A DNA stretch of 23,806 bases from Deltaproteobacteria bacterium UBA3076 (GCA_002367355.1 DFBQ01000174.1:5522-29327), one strand, 5' to 3'; shown: positions 6,068 through 14,837, numbered from the stretch's first letter. The notes: generated from the letters alone by a model not told the origin. A program made the numbers and translations.

Positions 6068-7594
6068 TTGAAGCTTTTACTTATTGATGATGAAGAGCCG
6101 GCAAGAAAAATTGTGGGAATGTCGCTGAGAGCTGACGGTTACGAGGTGCTAACCGCAGAGGACGGCAAAAGCGGCCTGGAAATTTTTAAGAAAGAATCCC
6201 CCCCCATTGTCTTAACTGATGTAAAGATGCCCGGCATGGATGGCATCGAGGTATTGAAAAGGATTAAGGAAATAAGCCCTGAAACCGAGGTGATAGTTGT
6301 TACTGGACACGGCGATATGGACGTGGCTATCCAATCTCTGCAACTTGAGGCCTCTGATTTTGTCACCAAGCCTATTGTGGACGAAGCCCTGACAGTTGCC
6401 TTAAAGCGGGCAAAGGAAAGGCTTCATTTAAGGAAAATGCTCAAGGAGTATACCGACAATCTGGAAGATAAGGTAAAGCAAGCCACAGAGGAGATAAGAC
6501 AGAGGTATGAGTTTGAAGACAATCTGATTCAGCGTTCTCTCGACGGTATAATCGGAACTGATAAGCAGGGAAAAATAATGATCTTTAATCGAGGGGATGA
6601 GAGAATATTTGGATATTCCAAGGATGAAGTAATAGGGAAGATTGATATAAAGAGTCTCTATCCACCGGAGACAGCCGAAGAAATCATGCAAGGTCTGCAT
6701 GGCAAAGAACCAGAAAGACAAGAAATGCATGTCTGGCGAGAGACATTCGTTTTAGGAAAGGACGGTACCAAGATACCGGTTAAGTTTTCAGGAACGGTTC
6801 TGTATCAAGATGGTGAGGTCATCGGCAGTGTGGGTTTCCTCCACGATCTGAGGGAAATCAAGCAGCTACAGCAGGAATTGATCAAATCCGAGAGGTTGGC
6901 TGCCACCGGAGAAACTGTAGCCGGACTTGCCCACGGTATCAAAAACATCTTAGGTGGTCTTAAGGGAGGAGTCTATATAGTAGACAGCGCACTTAAGAAG
7001 GAGGATATGCATAGACTTCGCACCGGTTGGGACATGGTGCAAAGGAATATTGACAGGATTGCAGGCCTGGCTATGGATCTCCTCAACTACTCCAAGGAAC
7101 GCGAGCCTGAATATGAAAAGTGTTCCCCGAATGCAATTGCAGAAGAGGTGTGCAAACTAATGGATCTCAAGGCAAAAGAATCCGGAGTAGAGATTGTTAG
7201 AGATATTGATCCAACCATAGGCGATGTATCTTTAGACCCCAAAGGTATTCATCGCTGTCTGCTTAACCTGGTTTCCAATGCCATTGATGCCGCTATATTT
7301 GATGAAGATGAGGGCAAGGAGCACCTGGTGCGGGTAATCACAAGGCGCGAAAGTGATGAAGCGTTTCTTCTTCAGGTCTCTGACAATGGTTCTGGTATGA
7401 ATGAGACCGTAAGAAAGCAAATATTCAGTTCCCTATTCAGCACCAAGGGGTCAAGAGGTACGGGCCTCGGCCTGCTGGTTACCCAGAAAACAGTCAATGA
7501 GCACAGCGGAACTATAAAAGTAGACTCTGAACCTGGGAAAGGCTCAACCTTTGTCATCAGGCTACCTTTTGAGCCGCACTCACATAAAGGCTAA
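6068..7594 (+). CDS. Receiver-PAS-histidine kinase hybrid protein
   Basis: Soluble 508-aa signalling protein. An N-terminal receiver (1-120; D7/D8, phosphoacceptor D51, T79, K101) is followed by a coiled-coil linker (about 120-150), a PAS domain (about 152-262), a HisKA-like helix with H289 (GLAHGIKN) and HATPase (N404, DNGSG 439-443, GTGLGL 464-469). The receiver-first order suggests that phosphorylation by the heme-sensor kinase upstream controls this kinase. No membrane segments are present. The TTG start (6068) has AGGGGC about 7 bp before it and gives a standard receiver N-terminus (MKLLLIDDEE). No DNA-binding output is encoded in the operon, so the final target is unknown. The gene is convergent with the antiporter operon; their stops are 8 bp apart. 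Confidence 0.9.
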   Translation: MKLLLIDDEEPARKIVGMSLRADGYEVLTAEDGKSGLEIFKKESPPIVLTDVKMPGMDGIEVLKRIKEISPETEVIVVTGHGDMDVAIQSLQLEASDFVTKPIVDEALTVALKRAKERLHLRKMLKEYTDNLEDKVKQATEEIRQRYEFEDNLIQRSLDGIIGTDKQGKIMIFNRGDERIFGYSKDEVIGKIDIKSLYPPETAEEIMQGLHGKEPERQEMHVWRETFVLGKDGTKIPVKFSGTVLYQDGEVIGSVGFLHDLREIKQLQQELIKSERLAATGETVAGLAHGIKNILGGLKGGVYIVDSALKKEDMHRLRTGWDMVQRNIDRIAGLAMDLLNYSKEREPEYEKCSPNAIAEEVCKLMDLKAKESGVEIVRDIDPTIGDVSLDPKGIHRCLLNLVSNAIDAAIFDEDEGKEHLVRVITRRESDEAFLLQVSDNGSGMNETVRKQIFSSLFSTKGSRGTGLGLLVTQKTVNEHSGTIKVDSEPGKGSTFVIRLPFEPHSHKG

Positions 7595-7602
7595 TTCCCC
7601 TT

Positions 7603-8085
7603 CTACAAACCCAAGAGCGTTGCTATATCCGGGTGTTTGGTTATTACCTTGACAAACTGTGCTGTACGACGTCCCAAGCGGTTCTCAAGGATCGTGGCAG
7701 TCTTTTGCATAACCAGGAATCCCATGGTGTGATCTTGATCAAGAAGGGCCTTGAATTTGTCTCCGGGCATGACCAGGATTTCGCATGGTTCCATACAAAC
7801 GGCAAGGGAAGTATGGACGGGCCCGGGGAGCAGGGCAGACCAGCCGAATGAGTATCCCGGCTTGATGGCCCCGAGAGAGATGATAAGGGCTGAAGCAAGC
7901 TCTGTCTGGAGTAACACCTTGCCCGTGGTCAGTGAGTAAAAGTGGGTGGCCTCACTACCTGGTTCGTAAATGATCTCCCTTTCCGCAAACGACTGCTCTT
8001 GAACCAAGGGAAGTATCTGTTCCAGCATGCCGTCGGTCAAATTTGCAAAGAGTCGAATTCTTTTGAGTTGTTCTATAGAAGCCAA
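7603..8085 (-). CDS. Cyclic-nucleotide-binding-fold protein, no DNA-binding domain
   Basis: A 160-aa protein with a CRP-like cupin (about residues 10-125) and a helical tail, but no helix-turn-helix, so not a classical CRP/FNR regulator. The phosphate-binding cassette is unusual: the stretch FGWSALLPGPVHTSLAV (80-96) has no Glu after the Gly and no Arg in the place where cAMP-binding members have them, so a different ligand or none is likely. It starts 45 bp after the last antiporter subunit and on the same strand, so it is probably the last gene of that operon and might tune the antiporter. The start is TTG with a distant GAGGAG; no closer ATG exists. The function in this context is inference. 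Confidence 0.8.
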   Translation of the reverse strand: MASIEQLKRIRLFANLTDGMLEQILPLVQEQSFAEREIIYEPGSEATHFYSLTTGKVLLQTELASALIISLGAIKPGYSFGWSALLPGPVHTSLAVCMEPCEILVMPGDKFKALLDQDHTMGFLVMQKTATILENRLGRRTAQFVKVITKHPDIATLLGL

Positions 8086-8130
8086 ATATCTGTTTCTCCT
8101 CTCCGTGCCCGCATCTTTGATATTTTCATA

Positions 8131-9906
8131 TCACATTAACAGGTAAATTAACACTAAAAAAATGGTAGCTATAGCCGCACTGATCCCTATGGGTGAGGTG
8201 TGTGTTTGCAGAGCCGCTCGAGTTCTTTCGATTTTGCCCTCGAGTTCTTTCCCCTTTACACCGGTGATACTCCACAAGGGAATCATAACCCCAAGACAGA
8301 GGACCTCAGGCCAGCGTTGGGATATGCGGCAGATAGATCCGGTCAACTCACCCACAATGACCCTGTCAGCGACCCTGGTCAATCCGTTCATACTAATATC
8401 CATGACCCGGTAAAAAAGCCCGCTACCCTTGCGGTAGAACCAATCAGCATCAACATTGACAGCCCTCATCTCGGCGGGAGACATGCCGGAGAGAGTGAGA
8501 AGTATGAAGGCAAGGGCGGCAAAGAAAATGAGCTGGGTCTGACCTACTACATGCGGAACCGTGTACGGTACATATTCAACCGGATATGGGAGCAGGCTAT
8601 ACAGATAGCTGGGAAATGACCCGTTGAAGATGCAAAAGAACGCCGCAATGCCCATGGCAAGAAGCATGTGGGGGGGTGCTTCCTTGGGCCTGAGCCCGGA
8701 ATCATGTCCGAAAAACGCAAAAAACGGGATTTTGATACCAGCATGCTCTAATACACCCACAGAGGCAAACAGAAGGATGAACCATATGATCTGCATATGA
8801 CCGGTAGCAGCCGCATCCATGACCATTGACTTACTGACAAAACCGCTGAAAAGCGGAACGGCCGAGATGGATGCAGCCCCTATTATACAACAGATACAGG
8901 TAAGCGGCATGGTCCGGTAAAGTCCACCCAGGGCAGTGCAGTTGATTTTATTGTTATTACGATACATCACCGCGCCCATGGACATGAACAGCAGGGCCTT
9001 GAAGAGGATATCGTTCACGGCGTGGGAAACAGCGCCATTTATGGCCATTTGGGTCCCAATGCCGATCCCGCATACCATAAATCCTACCTGGTTGATCAAG
9101 CTGTAGGACAGCACCCGCCTGAGATTGTTTTCAATGACCGCATAGAAGATAGGGAATGCAGTCATAATCGCTCCGATCCATATAAGGGCCTCGGTGCCAG
9201 GAAAGCCCCTGGCCAGGGCGTAAACAGCACACTTTGTAGTAAAAGCGCTCAAGAATATGGTGCCGGTAATTGTGGCCTCCGGATAGGCGTCCGTCAGCCA
9301 TGGATGGAGAAAAGGCCAGGCGCAATTTACGCCAAAACCCAGGAAAATTAATAAGGTGGCAAGTCCATTAAGTCCGATATACCCGAACTCAATAGAGCCT
9401 GTCTGATTTACATACAGGACGATGCCTGCCAGAAGGCACAGGCCTCCGGCCGCATGAACAAGAAGATATCTGTATCCTGCGCCTTGAGCTGCCTTTGTCC
9501 TGCGGGCCCAGATAAGAAATATGGAAGCTACTGTGAGCATTTCCCAGAAGACAAAGAAAGAAAAAAGGTCTCCGGCAAAGACAACCCCTAGGGCACTGCC
9601 GGCATAAACCAGCCCGGCCACATTCTGCACATCGTCTTTTACGTGAATGGCATAGAGAATAGCTATGAAAGATATGAGATGGAAGATGTAACCGAACAGG
9701 AGGCTCAGCCTGTCCACTTTACCAAAGATAAGATTATATTCCATAAACCCTACAACCCAATGAGTTCCTTCAGGGATATTGATCAGGTTTATGAAACCTG
9801 CCACCGGGATAAGCAACATGTAGGCGCTTTTCCATTTCCCTTTTATCAGAGGAACCAGTAGTCCTCCGATGATAAAAATGGCCGCTGGCGGCAGGACGTC
9901 AGTCAT
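8131..9906 (-). CDS. Antiporter-like membrane subunit, MrpD/NuoL superfamily (third D-like subunit)
   Basis: A 591-aa polytopic membrane protein of the proton-conducting transporter family (Mrp antiporter / complex I NuoL-M-N). Visible family positions: E122 in FWEMLTVAS, K225 in TTKCAVYALARGF, and H295/D299/K303 in SHAVNDILFKALLF. The TM7 lysine of the family, normally seven residues before the conserved H in P-L-H-x-W-L, is N194 here (VNCAWPFLHPWL). It is the most divergent and the longest of the three D-like proteins, with extra C-terminal helices, and may stand in for the missing NuoL-like N-terminal half of MrpA. ATG start with GAGG 6 bp before. It overlaps the upstream 86-aa gene by 8 bp. 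Confidence 0.88.
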   Translation of the reverse strand: MTDVLPPAAIFIIGGLLVPLIKGKWKSAYMLLIPVAGFINLINIPEGTHWVVGFMEYNLIFGKVDRLSLLFGYIFHLISFIAILYAIHVKDDVQNVAGLVYAGSALGVVFAGDLFSFFVFWEMLTVASIFLIWARRTKAAQGAGYRYLLVHAAGGLCLLAGIVLYVNQTGSIEFGYIGLNGLATLLIFLGFGVNCAWPFLHPWLTDAYPEATITGTIFLSAFTTKCAVYALARGFPGTEALIWIGAIMTAFPIFYAVIENNLRRVLSYSLINQVGFMVCGIGIGTQMAINGAVSHAVNDILFKALLFMSMGAVMYRNNNKINCTALGGLYRTMPLTCICCIIGAASISAVPLFSGFVSKSMVMDAAATGHMQIIWFILLFASVGVLEHAGIKIPFFAFFGHDSGLRPKEAPPHMLLAMGIAAFFCIFNGSFPSYLYSLLPYPVEYVPYTVPHVVGQTQLIFFAALAFILLTLSGMSPAEMRAVNVDADWFYRKGSGLFYRVMDISMNGLTRVADRVIVGELTGSICRISQRWPEVLCLGVMIPLWSITGVKGKELEGKIERTRAALQTHTSPIGISAAIATIFLVLIYLLM

Positions 9907-10159
9907 AGTAATCCTCTCGTCTCTTCACAAGGGGCCGCAGGATATATTTTGCGGAAAGAACAAGGGCTACGAAGGCGACAAAGGCAAATACACAATAGAA
10001 TTCAGGCCATTCTTCCGAGGGGAAATGAGTGTGTTTGTGAATAAAAAATTCCAGGGCAAGAAGAAGAACAAGCGATAACAAAAAAGACCATGCCAGTATC
10101 TTCATGCTTGCAGGTTTATCAAAAAGATATTTTTTGTCTTCGCTGTTTTCTGGTTTCAT
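9899..10159 (-). CDS. Small two-TM protein of the antiporter operon
   Basis: An 86-aa protein with two hydrophobic helices (about residues 19-37 and 55-74), a charged N-terminus and a basic C-terminus (KYILRPLVKRREDYYD). It overlaps the following subunit by 8 bp, so its translation is probably coupled. The ribosome binding site is weak. I do not recognise the family. Its place between two D-like subunits suggests a structural or assembly role in the antiporter. Hydrophobicity and tight packing in the operon support a real gene. Confidence 0.7.
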   Translation of the reverse strand: MKPENSEDKKYLFDKPASMKILAWSFLLSLVLLLALEFFIHKHTHFPSEEWPEFYCVFAFVAFVALVLSAKYILRPLVKRREDYYD

Positions 10160-10211
10160 AGTGTTTTTTCTATATCCTGAGCAACAAACACGTTACCACT
10201 GGCGATCTTGT

Positions 10212-10352
10212 TCAAAGCGTCTTAAAAAAGATGAGTCCCAGATACAAAACGCCTATGGTGATAGCTACCCAAAAAATGGTCCGAAAAGGCGGAATGGGCT
10301 TATGACCAAGTTCCATCTTGCCTTCTATTTCGTCTGTCCTCTCATTTATCAT
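10212..10352 (-). CDS. 46-aa single-TM protein of the antiporter operon
   Basis: This very short gene fits between two antiporter genes: its ATG (10350-10352) comes 2 bp after the stop of the second D-like subunit, with GGAG 7 bp before it, and it ends at TGA (10212-10214). The product begins MINERTDEIEGKMELGHKPI, then PPFR and one membrane helix (about residues 26-44). The 'acidic N-terminus, then a Pro motif, then one helix' plan resembles the N-terminal part of CcoP-like anchors, but the similarity is weak. The function is unknown; an accessory subunit of the antiporter is the simplest idea. Confidence 0.65.
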   Translation of the reverse strand: MINERTDEIEGKMELGHKPIPPFRTIFWVAITIGVLYLGLIFFKTL

Positions 10353-10354
10353 GT

Positions 10355-11839
10355 TTATACTCCAGTTATACTCTGCACCATCATTCTGGCCAGCCTGAGA
10401 AAAGGCTGGGGATAAAAAAGCAGGATCACGGAAATTGTCGCTGTGATAACCAAAGGCACCACACAGAAAACCGGGGCCTCTTGCACCTTATTCTCAAACA
10501 TGGCATCTTCGGGCCTACAGAAGAATGCCTTATAGGTAATGGGTATAAAGTAGCAGGCATTCAGAAGCGAACTAAAGAGCAAGACTACCAGGAAGCCTAT
10601 CTGGTGGGCCTGGAGGGTTCCTAGTGCGAGATACCATTTGCTTATGAAGCCGCCACAAGGGGGCATCCCTATTATGCTCAACGAAGCGATAAAAAAGGCT
10701 GCCATGGTCACCGGCATCCTTCGGCCTATCCCTATCATCTCGCTGATGTTCTTTTTACCCGTAGCTACAAAGATTGCCCCGGCACAAAAAAATAGGGTGA
10801 TTTTCCCAAAGGCATGCATTGCAATATGGAGCATGCCGCCAGTCATCCCTTTTGGGGAAAGGAGTGCTACCCCAAGCACAATATAAGAAAGCTGGGCGAT
10901 GGTGGAAAAGGCGAGAAGCCTTTTAAGGCCGTCCTGGGAAAGGGCAATGAATGAGCCGACCAGGATGGTAAAGGCGGCAACACAACATACTGCCATCCCT
11001 AAATGAGATGAGGATAAGAGTTGAATCCCAAAGACCCCGGTCAGGATACGAACGATGCTAAAGACACCCACCTTCACAACAGCCACTGCGTGCAGCAGGG
11101 CACTGACCGGCGTAGGTGCCACCATGGCCGCGGGAAGCCATGAATGCATGGGCATAATTGCTGACTTGGCAAACCCGAAGACAAACATGAACAAAAGGAT
11201 AAAGAGCAGGGACGGAGATGCGGCAGTCCCTGCCAAAATGCCATTTTTGCTGAATTCAAGGGTACCTGCCAGGTTATAGCATATAAGCATGGCCGGCAAA
11301 ACAAGACCAATGGACGCACCTACGACATAAAGGAGATATTTTCTGCCTGAGCTTCGCGCCTCCAGATCCTGATGGTGTGTAACCAATGGATAGGTGGCAA
11401 GAGAAAGTATCTCGTAAAAGAGATACAGGGTTAAAAGGTTCGCAGAAAAGGCTGCACCAATGGTGGCTGAAAGACAGATGGCAAAGAAGCAAAAATACCG
11501 GGTCTGCCCGTGCTCTTTCAGCCCTCTCATATAGCCGATCGAGTATGCCGATGTAATAATCCAGAGGCTTGAAGACACGAGCGCAAAGAGCATTCCCAGG
11601 GCATCAACCCTGAACTTGATCGCCGCCCCCGGCATGAACTGGACCACCGTATATACTATTTCAGTCCCCCTTAAGATTGCCGGGAGCATAGACAGGACGA
11701 TCAGAAACTTTGCAACGGCCGCCACAAAGGTCCAAGTCTCACGGACATTGGGGCTTCTGCTTGAGACCACCACCAAAGGAATAATCAAGAGGGAGACCAG
11801 GACTGCAAGCAAGGGCCTTATTGACGTAATCGTTTCCAT
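10355..11839 (-). CDS. Antiporter subunit, MrpD/NuoN-M superfamily (second D-like subunit)
   Basis: A 494-aa polytopic membrane protein of the Mrp/complex I antiporter superfamily. All key polar residues are present: E143 (LFYEILSL), K225 seven residues before H232 in AKSAIMPMHSWLP, K256 (AVVKVGVF), H338/H342/K346 (LHIAMHAFGKITLFF) and the later SKWYLALG lysine. It is therefore the one D-like subunit here with an apparently complete proton path. It follows the first D-like gene after a 33-bp gap and precedes the 46-aa gene by 2 bp. It probably works in the membrane as a cation/proton translocating unit of an Mrp-type complex; the coupling ion cannot be read from sequence. Confidence 0.9.
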   Translation of the reverse strand: METITSIRPLLAVLVSLLIIPLVVVSSRSPNVRETWTFVAAVAKFLIVLSMLPAILRGTEIVYTVVQFMPGAAIKFRVDALGMLFALVSSSLWIITSAYSIGYMRGLKEHGQTRYFCFFAICLSATIGAAFSANLLTLYLFYEILSLATYPLVTHHQDLEARSSGRKYLLYVVGASIGLVLPAMLICYNLAGTLEFSKNGILAGTAASPSLLFILLFMFVFGFAKSAIMPMHSWLPAAMVAPTPVSALLHAVAVVKVGVFSIVRILTGVFGIQLLSSSHLGMAVCCVAAFTILVGSFIALSQDGLKRLLAFSTIAQLSYIVLGVALLSPKGMTGGMLHIAMHAFGKITLFFCAGAIFVATGKKNISEMIGIGRRMPVTMAAFFIASLSIIGMPPCGGFISKWYLALGTLQAHQIGFLVVLLFSSLLNACYFIPITYKAFFCRPEDAMFENKVQEAPVFCVVPLVITATISVILLFYPQPFLRLARMMVQSITGV

Positions 11840-11872
11840 TCGATCCCTATTCTATCTCCATCATATAGACCG

Positions 11873-13363
11873 TCACATAAAGCCCTTTGGTATGACAAAC
11901 TGGACTATGTGGTTTACGATGTCACCGGTATACAGACCAACCAAGATCAGGCTTATAGCAACTACATAAAGGGGAACCAGCATAGTGAGCGGGGCCTCGG
12001 CCATCACTGCCGGATGATGTTCGTGCCCCTCATGGTCGCTGAAGGGCTCATAAAAGCCGATCTCAAAGACCCTGAAAAAGAGCACTACATTGATCAGGCT
12101 GCTGAAGAGCAATGCGACCATAAAACCATACTGGTGCGCCTGAATGGCCCCCAAGATGAGATACCACTTGCTGAAAAAACCGCACGTCGGAGGCACACCG
12201 ATGATGGATAGTGCTCCGATCACAAAGGCCCCCATGGTAAATGGCATCTTGGCGAACAACCCTTTCAGGTCGCCAAAGGCATATCCTTTTATCTTGTAAA
12301 CTATGTTACCCACCACGAGAAAGACGCAAAGTGTCATCAGGGCATCGTTTACAATATGGAGGACTGCCCCTGTCAATCCGGCACGGTTTCCAAGCCATGC
12401 GCCACCAACCATATAGCCCACTTCCGCCACGACGATGTATGTTAACATCTTCTTTAAATTGCGCTCTTTCAGGGCAAGAACGGCGCCCATGGCAATAGCA
12501 ATGACAGCAAGCCAGACAACGGCGTCGTGCACGGCCAAGGTGTTAAAGACAAATTTCGGGGTAAAAATGGTCAACATAAGGCGAATCATCACATAGACCA
12601 TCACCTTGGTTACCAGCGGGGCAATCAGACTGCTTGACGCAGAATTGGCAAATGTATAGGCATTGGGTAACCAGGCGTGAAGAGGGAAAAAGGCCATCTT
12701 GAGCCATACCCCGACCATACAGATGATGAAAGCGGCCAGTACGGCCTTAGACTGATAAAGCGGGGGCAATAACCGGGCAATATCCACCATATTCAATGAA
12801 CCGGTGACAATATAGAGATATCCAATACCCAACAGATAAAAGCAGGCCCCAATTGTACCCATGTACAGATAATTAAGGGTCGCCAGCGGGGCACGTTCCT
12901 CTCCCATGGCAAGCAACCCGTAACCCGTGAGTGACGCAATCTCCAACAGCACATACAGGTTGAAGGCATCTCCAGTGACCACAATACCCAATAGACCGGT
13001 TACCATCAGGACATATAGTGTATAAAAAGGGCCTGTTTTGTCCGGAAACTGTTGCTCAACAGTCCTTTTGCTTGATATTAAATTGAGGAGGGCAACTATG
13101 GAAACTACCGGCAGAACAAGGCCATTGAGATAATCTATATAATAGGCTATGCCCATAGGGGGTGACCATCCACCTAATTTATAGACGATAACTCCTTCAT
13201 TCAGGACCCTGAACAGCAGACCAACGGATGACCAGGCTGACACACTCAGGGCGGCAACAGCAATAGGGAAGCACCATCTCTTGTTTACCCATCCGGCAAC
13301 ACTGACGACAAGGGCCGACAGGAGCGGGACAATTACAAGGAGTGCAGGATACTGTTCGCTCAT
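11873..13363 (-). CDS. mrpD: Antiporter subunit D, MrpD family (first D-like subunit)
   Basis: A 496-aa polytopic membrane protein, the standard length for MrpD, and placed straight after MrpC as in Mrp operons. Visible residues: E141 (VLLEIASL), K222 (LKMAFFPLHAWLP), K253 (VTKVMVYVMIRL) and SKWYLILG further on. The TM helix that usually reads H-x3-H-x3-K is H336-IVN-D340-ALM-T344, so its lysine is replaced by threonine. It shares a 4-bp ATGA overlap with mrpC. Role: membrane arm of the multisubunit cation/proton antiporter. The loss of the middle lysine may change the proton route; this is inference. Confidence 0.92.
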   Translation of the reverse strand: MSEQYPALLVIVPLLSALVVSVAGWVNKRWCFPIAVAALSVSAWSSVGLLFRVLNEGVIVYKLGGWSPPMGIAYYIDYLNGLVLPVVSIVALLNLISSKRTVEQQFPDKTGPFYTLYVLMVTGLLGIVVTGDAFNLYVLLEIASLTGYGLLAMGEERAPLATLNYLYMGTIGACFYLLGIGYLYIVTGSLNMVDIARLLPPLYQSKAVLAAFIICMVGVWLKMAFFPLHAWLPNAYTFANSASSSLIAPLVTKVMVYVMIRLMLTIFTPKFVFNTLAVHDAVVWLAVIAIAMGAVLALKERNLKKMLTYIVVAEVGYMVGGAWLGNRAGLTGAVLHIVNDALMTLCVFLVVGNIVYKIKGYAFGDLKGLFAKMPFTMGAFVIGALSIIGVPPTCGFFSKWYLILGAIQAHQYGFMVALLFSSLINVVLFFRVFEIGFYEPFSDHEGHEHHPAVMAEAPLTMLVPLYVVAISLILVGLYTGDIVNHIVQFVIPKGFM

Positions 13364-13758
13364 TTTTCCCTTACCTGCGCCAGGATTTCATCTTCTTCCA
13401 GGGTGTTATAGTTATTATAGATCCTTATGGCCAAAGCCAGGGCCACCCCAAGGGTGGCCACGCCCACTACAATGGCGGTCAGCATCAGCACATGAGGCAA
13501 TGGATTAATATAGTCCACGGCATGCACGACGTGGTGCGCATTAGGGCCGTGGCCATGCTCTAAGATTGGAATCGTGGCTCCTTTCTTGACACCTATGGAC
13601 ACGTAAAACAAGATGATGGCGGTCTGAAAGATGTTCATGCCAACGATCTTTTTTACGAGATTGTTCTTGGCGATCATGGCGTATAGCCCGATCATCATCA
13701 AGGTGATGTAAATCCAGTAATTATATTTGGCAACAACCATTGAAATCAGATCGGTCAT
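13360..13758 (-). CDS. mrpC: Antiporter subunit C, MrpC/NuoK-like
   Basis: A 132-aa protein with three helices (about 14-30, 37-57, 83-108), matching MrpC/NuoK. The signature NPLPHVLMLTAIVVGVAT is present, preceded by a His-rich loop (HGHGPNAHHVVHAVDY, about 68-83). NuoK-like subunits form the narrow part of the antiporter core next to the D subunit. It overlaps mrpD by 4 bp and lies 3 bp after the MrpB fusion gene, so all are read from one message. The start is ATG 13758. Confidence 0.93.
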   Translation of the reverse strand: MTDLISMVVAKYNYWIYITLMMIGLYAMIAKNNLVKKIVGMNIFQTAIILFYVSIGVKKGATIPILEHGHGPNAHHVVHAVDYINPLPHVLMLTAIVVGVATLGVALALAIRIYNNYNTLEEDEILAQVREK

Positions 13759-13761
13759 ATC

Positions 13762-14595
13762 CTAAAGCCCTTGTCTGTATCTGCCTGCAGATGAGATATT
13801 GTTATAGATCCAGATCATGGTGGCCAGGACAGCAATCCCTACGCCGATTTCCACAATGAGAATGCCATGGGATCGCGCTGTAATCGGGTCGACATGCAGT
13901 ACCCCGGCAAGAGCGCTGTAGTCCAGGAAATTTTGCTTTAACAATAGACAGAGGGCACCGGTGCCGGCATAAATAAAGACGCCGACAGCACAAAGGATGC
14001 CTATAAGCTTCTCGCTCATTCGTCTGACAGCAGTTCTCAGATCGTGGGAGATGGCAAGCAAGATGACGCTTGCCCCCAGGATAACACCTCCCTGGAATCC
14101 GCCGCCGGGGCTGTGATGTCCATGGGCGATCACATACAGGGCAAAAAGCTGGACAAAGGGAATCAATATCCGACACCCTGTCTTGATAATCAGGTCAGGA
14201 GGTGTCCAGACGGCGTCAATCCGTTCAAAGTCAGCGGACGGCGGCATCTTGTATCCCTCTTTGAGCTGGATGGTCACGCCGGTGAGGACATGCCGGTAAT
14301 ACCTTGTTTCAGGCTCTTCCTCTTCGCGGCGAGAGATTCGCAGGAGAAAAAAACATACGACGCCTGCTGAAAAGATCACAGTGGTTTCAAACATGGTGTC
14401 AAAACCACGATAGTCTGCAAGCACAGCGGTGACGATGTTGGGTACCGAGGTCTCTTCCATGGTCTTTTCAATAAAGTGAGGAGAAAGATATGTGCTGGCC
14501 GGAGAGGCCGGGTCTGACCACGCTGGAAAATCAGCCGCGGCGTAAATAAGCAGTGCACCTGTCACGACTGTTATGATGAGTCCGATGATCTTCAA
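13762..14595 (-). CDS. mrpB: MbhE-like plus MrpB fusion subunit
   Basis: A 277-aa membrane protein in two parts. Residues 1-90 match the last part of MrpA (called MbhE in archaeal complexes): two helices with NIVTAVLADYRGFDTMFE (53-70). Residues 135-277 are MrpB: GCRILIPFVQLFALYVIAHGHHSPGGGFQGG (140-170) and three further helices. A soluble linker (90-134) joins them. In standard Mrp these pieces are MrpA C-terminus and MrpB, and the fusion keeps their usual order. It shares a 4-bp overlap with the MbhD-like gene and lies 3 bp before mrpC. It is part of the core of the antiporter membrane domain. Confidence 0.9.
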   Translation of the reverse strand: MKIIGLIITVVTGALLIYAAADFPAWSDPASPASTYLSPHFIEKTMEETSVPNIVTAVLADYRGFDTMFETTVIFSAGVVCFFLLRISRREEEEPETRYYRHVLTGVTIQLKEGYKMPPSADFERIDAVWTPPDLIIKTGCRILIPFVQLFALYVIAHGHHSPGGGFQGGVILGASVILLAISHDLRTAVRRMSEKLIGILCAVGVFIYAGTGALCLLLKQNFLDYSALAGVLHVDPITARSHGILIVEIGVGIAVLATMIWIYNNISSAGRYRQGL

Positions 14596-14837
14596 TCTTT
14601 TGTCCTCCTTGATGTGCGGAATACAGCGGCAACAAAAAAGACCGTACTGACACCTGCTCCGACCGAAGCCTCAGTAAAGGCCACATCCACTGCTCCCATG
14701 ATGGACCAGAGCAGACACATCATGAAGCTGTAAGCCCCAAACAGGATGGCGGCACCAAGCAAATCCTTGACCATAAGGGCGCCAATACCAGCGATAACGA
14801 CCAGGGTGAGAATTGCCAGATCTATCGGCCAGATCAT
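14592..14837 (-). CDS. MbhD-like (DUF4040) antiporter subunit
   Basis: An 81-aa protein with three predicted helices (about 5-22, 27-47, 51-72), matching the DUF4040/MbhD piece that in full-length MrpA lies before the MbhE piece. The family wording DLLGAAILFGAYSFMMCLLWSIMGAVDVAFTEA (25-57) is clear, including the conserved D and E in the last helix. It is the second fragment of a split MrpA here; the NuoL-like N-terminal half is not encoded next to it. It lies 3 bp after mrpG and overlaps the MbhE-MrpB gene by 4 bp. Confidence 0.9.
   Translation of the reverse strand: MIWPIDLAILTLVVIAGIGALMVKDLLGAAILFGAYSFMMCLLWSIMGAVDVAFTEASVGAGVSTVFFVAAVFRTSRRTKD

Noticed and set aside
7697..7712. TGGCAGTCTTTTGCAT as a rightward sigma54 promoter
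   Set aside because: Spacing is one base short, and it lies inside the antisense of a coding gene with no rightward gene after it.
8200..8619. 139-aa antisense open frame
   Set aside because: Shadow of the third D-like antiporter gene; no recognisable domain or ribosome binding site.
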